Assembly: GCF_006636205.1 (NCBI RefSeq)
Contig: NZ_VIGB01000003.1
Span: 4,082,501-4,146,500, forward strand
Reading direction: 5' to 3'
Source of the DNA: Kitasatospora acidiphila
GTDB lineage: Bacteria; Actinomycetota; Actinomycetes; Streptomycetales; Streptomycetaceae
Length of the DNA stretch: 64,000 bases
Within the stretch, counting starts at the first letter, position 1. Each line of letters starts with the position of its first letter. The position numbers were made by a program, and so were the translations under genes. Below the pieces are notes generated by a model. The model ran no database searches, was not told the origin of the DNA, and saw only the letters and a list, made by a program, of their open reading frames with translations. Below are positions 59,194 to 64,000 of this stretch, piece after piece.

Positions 59194-59997
59194 ATGAAGG
59201 ACTTCGCCAGGTTCGCCGGTGCCACCGCCCGGCCGCCGCGCGACTTGATGCGCCGGCACGGCCGAGCGCTGCTGTGCGCGGTGGGCCTGCTGGCCGGCGC
59301 GACCGCCGCGTGCGCGACGCCCGCCTTCCCGCCCACGCCGCCGGCGCACCCCACCCTCAGCGGTGCGCCGGCGGCCGACGTGCCGCCCCTGGAGCCGCCG
59401 CCCGCGCCCCCCGTGATCGCCGGCCTCGGCCCGGGCACCCTGGCGCTGCTGCCCCCCGACGCCCGTCAGGTGCTGGTGGCGACCGGCAGCGGGGCGGACT
59501 CCCCCGACACCGCGGTCCAGCTGTGGACCGCCGACGACGGCGGGCACTGGACGGCCGGCCCGGTGTGGCGCGCCCACAACGCCCGCCAGGGCTGGACCGC
59601 CGAGCACCGCTCGGGCGACCTGCACAGCCCGATCGGGGTCTTCTCGCTGAGCGACGCGGGCGGCCAGCTGCCCGATCCCGGCACCAGGCTGCCCTACTAC
59701 CGGTCGGACGCCTTCGCGGTCGGCGGCACCGGCTTCGAGGGCGAATCCCTGAGCGGCGCCTTCGACTACGTGGTCGCCATCGACTACAACCGCGTCCCCG
59801 GCCGCTCCCCGCTCGACGAGAGTCAGCCGCTCGGCTACTACCGCGGCGGCGGCATCTGGCTCCACGTCGACCACGGCGGCCCCACCCACGGCTGCGTCAC
59901 CCTGACCAAGGACGACATGCGCACCCTGCTCACCATGCTGGACCCGGCGGCGCACCCCGTGATCGTCATGGGCCCGGCCGACCGGCTCCGGCAGTAG
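59194..59997 (+). CDS. L,D-transpeptidase-like (YkuD) lipoprotein or secreted protein
   Basis: The protein has 267 residues. The N-terminal membrane signal is ALLCAVGLLAGATAACATPA, a possible lipobox. A Pro-rich linker follows, then the catalytic domain with the YkuD active-site pattern IWLHVDHGGPTHGCVTL (His then Cys). It would make 3-3 crosslinks in peptidoglycan or act as a related cysteine transpeptidase. SPIGVFSLSDAGG is the usual strand before the site. It is divergent from the ArsR-AHSA1 gene. Confidence 0.88.
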   Translation: MKDFARFAGATARPPRDLMRRHGRALLCAVGLLAGATAACATPAFPPTPPAHPTLSGAPAADVPPLEPPPAPPVIAGLGPGTLALLPPDARQVLVATGSGADSPDTAVQLWTADDGGHWTAGPVWRAHNARQGWTAEHRSGDLHSPIGVFSLSDAGGQLPDPGTRLPYYRSDAFAVGGTGFEGESLSGAFDYVVAIDYNRVPGRSPLDESQPLGYYRGGGIWLHVDHGGPTHGCVTLTKDDMRTLLTMLDPAAHPVIVMGPADRLRQ

Positions 59998-60078
59998 CCG
60001 AAGGGCCGGACGGACCCCCGTACCGCCCGGCCCTCACGTTCACGACTCTAATCGAGGTACCCGGGTAGGCTAGCGGCC

Positions 60079-60624
60079 ATGCTGACCCTGTGCATCCTGG
60101 GATTCCTGGCCGAGGAGCCGCTGCACGCCTATGAGCTCCGCACCCGGATATCCGGTCTGACCGGGCACGTCCGGCCGGTCAGCGACGGCGCGCTCTACCC
60201 GGCGCTGAACCGGCTGCGCGCGGCCGGCCGGCTCACCCGCCACGAGGAACCCGGCAGCGCGGGCGCGCCCCGCCAGGTGCTGACCCTCACCGACGACGGG
60301 CGGGCCGAGCTGCTGGGCCGGCTCGCCGACCCCGGCACCGTGGAGATCACCGACAACAACGCCTTCGCCACGCTGCTCGCCTTCCTCCACCTGCTGCCCG
60401 AGCCCGAGGACCAACTGCGGGTGCTGCGGCGCCGCTTGGAGTACATCGAGGAGCCGGCCAGCTTCTTCTACGACAACGGCCGAGCGGTGCGCGCCGATGA
60501 GGTCGACCGGTTCCGCCGCGGCATCTTCGTCCGCGCGGCCGCGGCGCGACGGGCGGAGCGGCAGTGGCTGCGGGAGGTCACCGCGGACCTGACCCTGGAG
60601 ATCGCGGCGGCTCGTCAGCACTGA
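60079..60624 (+). CDS. PadR-family transcriptional regulator
   Basis: The protein has 181 residues. The PadR winged helix is LCILGFLAEEPLHAYELRTR with VSDGALYPALNRLRAAGRL, and a C-terminal Vir_act_alpha-type helical domain is used for dimerisation. It ends in a short overlap with the convergent HxlR gene (60615-60624). Effector and targets unknown. Confidence 0.92.
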   Translation: MLTLCILGFLAEEPLHAYELRTRISGLTGHVRPVSDGALYPALNRLRAAGRLTRHEEPGSAGAPRQVLTLTDDGRAELLGRLADPGTVEITDNNAFATLLAFLHLLPEPEDQLRVLRRRLEYIEEPASFFYDNGRAVRADEVDRFRRGIFVRAAAARRAERQWLREVTADLTLEIAAARQH

Positions 60625-60992
60625 TCCGACCGCCGCTCGGCGAACCGGTCCTGCGCGGCCAGCACCTCGTCGCCGTAGCGGGCGGCCCACTCCCCCATCG
60701 CCGCCATCGGGACCAGCAACGCCCGGCCCGCCCCGGTCAGTTCGTAGTCGACGCGGGGCGGCGCCTCCGCGTAGACCTGGCGCGTGATCAGGCCGTTGGA
60801 CTCCAGGCGGCGCAGCGCGTCATTGAGCACCTTGGCGCTGATCCCGCCGATCCGGGCCCGCAGCGCGCGCGGCCGCAGCGGGCCGTTCTCGGCGAGGGTG
60901 AAGACCACCACGCTGTCCCAGCGGTTCGCCAGCACCTCGAAGGCGAGGCGGGCGCGGCAGTCCGAGGTGTAGTCGAGTCGGGGCAGTTCCAC
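60615..60992 (-). CDS. HxlR-family transcriptional regulator
   Basis: The protein has 125 residues from GTG 60992. The HxlR core is CRARLAFEVLANRWDSVVVF, RPRALRARIGGISAKVLNDA and VYAEAPPRVDYELTGAGRAL, with a Cys at the conserved N-terminal place. It is divergent from the NADP-binding oxidoreductase at 61086, which is the likely target. Confidence 0.92.
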   Translation of the reverse strand: MELPRLDYTSDCRARLAFEVLANRWDSVVVFTLAENGPLRPRALRARIGGISAKVLNDALRRLESNGLITRQVYAEAPPRVDYELTGAGRALLVPMAAMGEWAARYGDEVLAAQDRFAERRSDQC

Positions 60993-61085
60993 GCCCGCAT
61001 CCTCCCCGATCCATTGGACACCATGCGGTGTGCAACGGCCGACCTACCGTCGGTGCAACGACGACAACGACGTTGGGAGCACCCC

Positions 61086-61727
61086 GTGAACATCGGCATT
61101 CTGGGCACCGGTTCGATGGCCGCCACCCTCGGCGGGGCCTGGGTCCGGGCCGGCCACACCGTCCGGATCGGCGGGCGCAGCGAGGCGGCGGCGCAGGCCA
61201 CGGCCACCCGGATCGGCGCGGCCGGGCACGGTTCCCTGGCCGAGGCGGCACGGTTCGGCGAGCTGGTGCTGCTGGCCGTGCCGGCCGCCGCGGCACCGGA
61301 GTTGGCCGGCCGGTTGGCGGCGGAGCTGGCCGGGCGCACCGTGCTGGACTGCACCAACGCGCTGGCCCCCGGGGCGGACGGCCTGATGCTGGCCACCCCC
61401 GCCGGCCGGTCCGTCGCCCAGCAGATCGCGGCTGCCGCCCCCGAGGCGCACGTGGTGAAGGCGTTCAACCTGTGCCACGAGAGCATCTGGACCCTGGACC
61501 GCCTGGAGTTCGCGGGCGCGCCCCTCACCGTCCCGTTCTGCGCCGACGCCCAGCCCGCCCAGCAGGCGGTCAGCGCCCTGATCACCACGATGGGCTGCAC
61601 CCCGCTCCCCTGCGGCCCCCTCTCCCGCGCCACCTACCTGGAGGCGACGGCCGCCTTCGCCATCGGCGCCTGGTGGTCGGGCGCCGAGCCGCGCCACGCG
61701 TTCCCGACCCCGGGCGCGGCGGCGTGA
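61086..61727 (+). CDS. NADP-binding F420-reductase-like protein
   Basis: The protein has 213 residues. The dinucleotide-binding motif is NIGILGTGSMAATLGGAWVR. The fold continues with GGRSEAAAQA, VLDCTNAL and KAFNLCHESIW, typical of F420-dependent NADP reductase and related oxidoreductases. GTG 61086 follows GGGAG. It is divergent from an HxlR regulator, and the next gene is a convergent TetR gene. Substrate unknown. Confidence 0.85.
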   Translation: MNIGILGTGSMAATLGGAWVRAGHTVRIGGRSEAAAQATATRIGAAGHGSLAEAARFGELVLLAVPAAAAPELAGRLAAELAGRTVLDCTNALAPGADGLMLATPAGRSVAQQIAAAAPEAHVVKAFNLCHESIWTLDRLEFAGAPLTVPFCADAQPAQQAVSALITTMGCTPLPCGPLSRATYLEATAAFAIGAWWSGAEPRHAFPTPGAAA

Positions 61728-61731
61728 GGGG

Positions 61732-62505
61732 TCAGCGGCGGTCGATCAGGGCGGCGAGGCCGCCGAGGATGCGGGAGAGGCCGAACTCGTAGGCGTGGTC
61801 CGGGTTGTGGGCGGCCTGGTGGGCGGTGCCGGCGGCGGTGCCGATGCGGGTGGCGAGGGGGAAGCGGTCGGGGTCGAAGACCCGGGCGAGCAAGGGGGCG
61901 TTGGCCTCCCACCAGGCCGCGTCGGACATCGCGCTGTCGGCGGCGGCGGCCTGCTGGTCGAGGGCGGTGCGGGCGGTCGAGCGGACGAAGTCCAGCAGGT
62001 GGGTGAGGGCGGCGTCCATCTCGATGTCGTCCAGCCCGAGCCCGTCGAAGGCGGCCAGCTCGTGCTCGTACTTGGTCATCAGGCCCGGGCCGAGCGGCGG
62101 CCGGGTGGCGGCCAGACCGATCACCCAGGGGTGGGCGAGCAGCAGCTCGCGGTTCTCGGCGGCCACGGCGGTCACCCGGGTGCGCCAGGCGGTGGCGGCG
62201 GGGTGGGTGGTGCGGGGCATCCGCAGGTAGACGGTGTCCAGCATCAGGTCGAGCAGCTCGGCCTTGCCCGGCACGTAGGTGTAGAGCGTCATCGGTGTGA
62301 CGCCCAGCCGCTGGGCGATGGCCCGCATGGTGAGCGCGTCCAGCCCTTCGCGGTCGGCCAGTTCAACGGCGGTGTCGACCACCGTGTCCACGCTGAGCTG
62401 CTGCTTGGGCCCGCGCGCCGCCACGCCGTGCCCGGGTTCGCGCCACAGCAGTTCCAGGGTGCGCACCGGGTCGCCTGCGCCACTGCGGTCCTTCGCCTTC
62501 GCCAT
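61732..62505 (-). CDS. TetR-family regulator (TetR_C class)
   Basis: The protein has 257 residues from ATG 62505 after GGAAGATGTCCCC. The helix-turn-helix is VDTAVELADREGLDALTMRA, RLGVTPMTLYTYVPGK, and the C-terminal domain matches TetR_C_1 class proteins (ALTHLLDFVRSTARTA). It is divergent from the VOC gene with a strong palindrome between them, so autoregulation and control of the VOC gene are likely. Confidence 0.93.
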   Translation of the reverse strand: MAKAKDRSGAGDPVRTLELLWREPGHGVAARGPKQQLSVDTVVDTAVELADREGLDALTMRAIAQRLGVTPMTLYTYVPGKAELLDLMLDTVYLRMPRTTHPAATAWRTRVTAVAAENRELLLAHPWVIGLAATRPPLGPGLMTKYEHELAAFDGLGLDDIEMDAALTHLLDFVRSTARTALDQQAAAADSAMSDAAWWEANAPLLARVFDPDRFPLATRIGTAAGTAHQAAHNPDHAYEFGLSRILGGLAALIDRR

Positions 62506-62537
62506 GGGGACATCTTCCCGCAAGCCCTGGCGCATTT

Positions 62538-62570
62538 CTCTGTACGCTGTATAGAGTACTGCGTACAGAG
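62538..62570. promoter_or_regulatory. Candidate TetR operator between TetR and VOC genes
   Basis: CTCTGTACGC (62538-62547) and GCGTACAGAG (62561-62570) form a perfect 10-bp inverted repeat with a 13-bp spacer. It sits in the 93-bp divergent spacer, and a TATAGA-like -10 falls inside it. Confidence 0.75.
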
Positions 62571-62598
62571 TTCACGCGAGCGCTTGGGAGAGCTTCAG

Positions 62599-62982
62599 AT
62601 GCAGGTCACCAACACCGCCATCTGCTTCACCGTCGACGATGTCGCCGGCTCCGCCGCCTTCCTGGCCAGGCACTTCGGCTACCAGGAGGCGATGTCCGCC
62701 GACGGCTTCGCCTCCCTGACCCGGGACGACGCGGCGGGCGTGATCTTCCTGCGCCGGGGACTGGAAGTCCTCCCGGCCGACTTCCGGGACCAGCGCGCGG
62801 CCGGCACGATCCTGGCCCTCACCGTCGCCGACCTCGACGCCGAATACGCCCGACTCCGGTCCGAGGGCGCCCCGATCACCCTCCCGCTGCTCGCGGAGGA
62901 GTGGGGCGAGCGCCTCTTCCAGGTCACCGACCCCAACGGCGTGGTCATCGAACTGCTGGACTGGGCCGGGGCCGCGCAGTGA
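62599..62982 (+). CDS. Glyoxalase/VOC-family protein
   Basis: The protein has 127 residues made of two beta-alpha-beta-beta-beta units: TAICFTVDDVAGSAAFLARH and ILALTVADLDAEYARLRSEG, ending FQVTDPNGVVIELLDWA with the metal-type Glu. It is a resistance- or lyase-type VOC protein; substrate unknown. It is likely induced when the adjacent TetR protein binds its ligand. Confidence 0.92.
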   Translation: MQVTNTAICFTVDDVAGSAAFLARHFGYQEAMSADGFASLTRDDAAGVIFLRRGLEVLPADFRDQRAAGTILALTVADLDAEYARLRSEGAPITLPLLAEEWGERLFQVTDPNGVVIELLDWAGAAQ

Positions 62983-63086
62983 GCGGATGTGAGTCGGACC
63001 ACCTGATCCGATGCGCCGCGAGCGATGATTTCCGGGTGAGGACGGGGTCTTCATTGCCGTAGGGCCGCAGACGAGGAGGCAGTGGG

Positions 63087-63683
63087 ATGCGCGTGGTGGT
63101 AGTTGAGTTCATCAGCATGGACGGGGTCGTGCAGGCACCGGGAGGGCCGCAGGAGGATGTGGACGGGGGATTCGCGCACGGGGGCTGGTCCCATGCGTTC
63201 TTCGATCCCGAGGTGGTGGGCGGGGCGTTCGCGGCGGGGCTGGGGAACGCCGAGGCCCTGCTGTTCGGGCGGCGGACCTGGCAGACCATGGCGGCGGCGT
63301 GGCCCGAGCGGGCCGGGGATCCGTTCGCGGACCGGATGAACTCGCTGCGCAAGTACGTGGTGACCGGCACGCTCGGCGATGCCGAGCTGACCTGGCACAA
63401 CACCGTGCGGATCGACGGGGCGCGGGCCGTCGAGGAGGTCCGCGCGCTGCGGGCGGCCGACGGCGGGGAGTTGGCGATGATGGGGAGCCCGACGCTGGTG
63501 CGGGCGCTGCTGGGCGAGGGCCTGGTGGACCAGTTGACGCTGATCCAGATGCCGGTGATCCTCGGCGGCGGCAAGACGATCTTCCCGGCGGACGGCGGCA
63601 AGCGGAGCTTCGAGCTGGTCTCGTCGGTCGCCGCCAAGACGGGGGCGGTCGTCAACACCTACCACCCGGCGAAGGAGGGCTAG
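63087..63683 (+). CDS. RibD C-terminal/DHFR-like reductase
   Basis: The protein has 198 residues. The start MRVVVVEFISMDGVVQAPGG is diagnostic of the RibD_C dihydrofolate-reductase-like family; LLFGRRTWQTMAAAWPE, LRKYVVTGTL and QMPVILGGGKTIFP follow. It would bind NADPH. Substrate unknown. The coding end (63683) overlaps the convergent sensor gene by 4 bp. Confidence 0.93.
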   Translation: MRVVVVEFISMDGVVQAPGGPQEDVDGGFAHGGWSHAFFDPEVVGGAFAAGLGNAEALLFGRRTWQTMAAAWPERAGDPFADRMNSLRKYVVTGTLGDAELTWHNTVRIDGARAVEEVRALRAADGGELAMMGSPTLVRALLGEGLVDQLTLIQMPVILGGGKTIFPADGGKRSFELVSSVAAKTGAVVNTYHPAKEG

Positions 63684-64000
63684 GACGACCAGTCCGCCAG
63701 CAGCGCGCGGGCCGCGCCGCGCGAGACGTCGGTCAGCAGGTGGGTGGCCCAGGCGGCCAGGAAGAGCAGCCCGATCCCGACCAGCGAGGCGCGGGTCAGC
63801 TGCCAGAACGACGCGATGTAGTAGACGTGGTGGACGTGGTGGGCGTCGGTGTAGTCGAAGAGCCGGTAGCCGGGCCAGCCCACGTAGGTCGGGAACACCC
63901 AGTTCCAGGCCGGCAGCGTGGCCAGCGCCAGCCCGGTGCTCCACAGGGTGACGGCGACGCAGAAGCTGAACACCCGCCAGGGGAACATCAGCACCTGGTA
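63680..64000 (-). CDS. Sensor-domain membrane protein, C-terminal part (cut by window edge)
   Basis: The frame is open to the window edge; the last 104 residues from ATG 63994 onward, and a few before it (YQV), are visible. Two membrane segments occur: FSFCVAVTLWSTGLALATLP and LVGIGLLFLAAWATHLL. Between them are YVGWPGYRLFDYTDAHHVHH and YYIASFWQ. The arrangement matches the second half of the putative sensor domain found N-terminal to actinobacterial histidine kinases. Here the protein ends right after the sensor (LLADWSS), so a kinase, if any, is a separate gene. Confidence 0.68.
   Translation of the reverse strand, partial: YQVLMFPWRVFSFCVAVTLWSTGLALATLPAWNWVFPTYVGWPGYRLFDYTDAHHVHHVYYIASFWQLTRASLVGIGLLFLAAWATHLLTDVSRGAARALLADWSS

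Overview
The window is very GC-rich actinomycete chromosome. The evidence points to Streptomycetaceae (Streptomyces, Kitasatospora or Streptacidiphilus; I cannot fix the genus). It has strong third-position GC bias, many GTG starts, a mycothiol synthase, an rRNA operon with no tRNA in the 16S-23S spacer, a PHO-box pst operon, a spore-associated protein and an NsdA-like TPR regulator. Most of it is core chromosome. No phage, insertion sequence or CRISPR array was found.

Layout. 1-4421 (minus): a chromosomal type IV secretion/conjugation-like cluster (small membrane protein, TcpC-like protein, polytopic TrbL-like protein, SCO6880-family protein, VirB4-like ATPase cut by the window edge), with a divergent transglycosylase/NlpC-P60 cell-wall hydrolase (4775-5869) and a PAP2 phosphatase. 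7105-8757: lipoprotein, small conserved protein, CsoR-type regulator. 8994-19206: a phosphate/polyphosphate island (DUF47 PhoU-like protein and Pit transporter; pstSCAB; Nudix; CHAD; Ppk) with PHO-box candidates. 19293-20207: mshD. 20311-25429: rRNA operon on the minus strand (16S, 23S, 5S). 26030-28838: PAS-PP2C phosphatase and NDH-2-like flavoprotein. 29154-32641: TetR regulator and a large ECF sigma factor fused to a zinc finger, hydrophobic segments and an NPCBM carbohydrate-binding module. 32678-38478: accessory metabolic, secreted and immunity-like genes, including the fused remnants of a divergent AraC/MBL-fold pair. 38848-42527: two-component system opposite an ABC exporter. 42560-45167: MFS exporter with CGNR regulator, and a UspA protein. 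45359-49789: a degenerate asparagine-synthetase-like protein and the NsdA-like regulator. 49852-53188: 2-hydroxyglutarate oxidase-like protein, trmB, PrsW-like protease, initiator tRNA. 53376-56452: lipoprotein, an isolated 23-codon ORF with an exceptional Shine-Dalgarno, a membrane protein, and a secreted TNT-type NAD glycohydrolase. 56453-64000: mostly small regulators paired with small enzymes.

Two window-wide patterns stand out. First, at least ten otherwise conserved genes are broken by what looks like one missing base in a G/C run, always a loss, which points to systematic sequencing error rather than gene decay. Second, nine gene ends carry short tandem duplications (11-39 bp, one of 61 bp spacing) that copy the 3' end of the gene, usually with its stop codon, into the downstream spacer. 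The most unusual single gene is the sigma factor-NPCBM fusion; the most unusual small unit is the 23-codon ORF whose leader matches 15 nt of the anti-Shine-Dalgarno tail.
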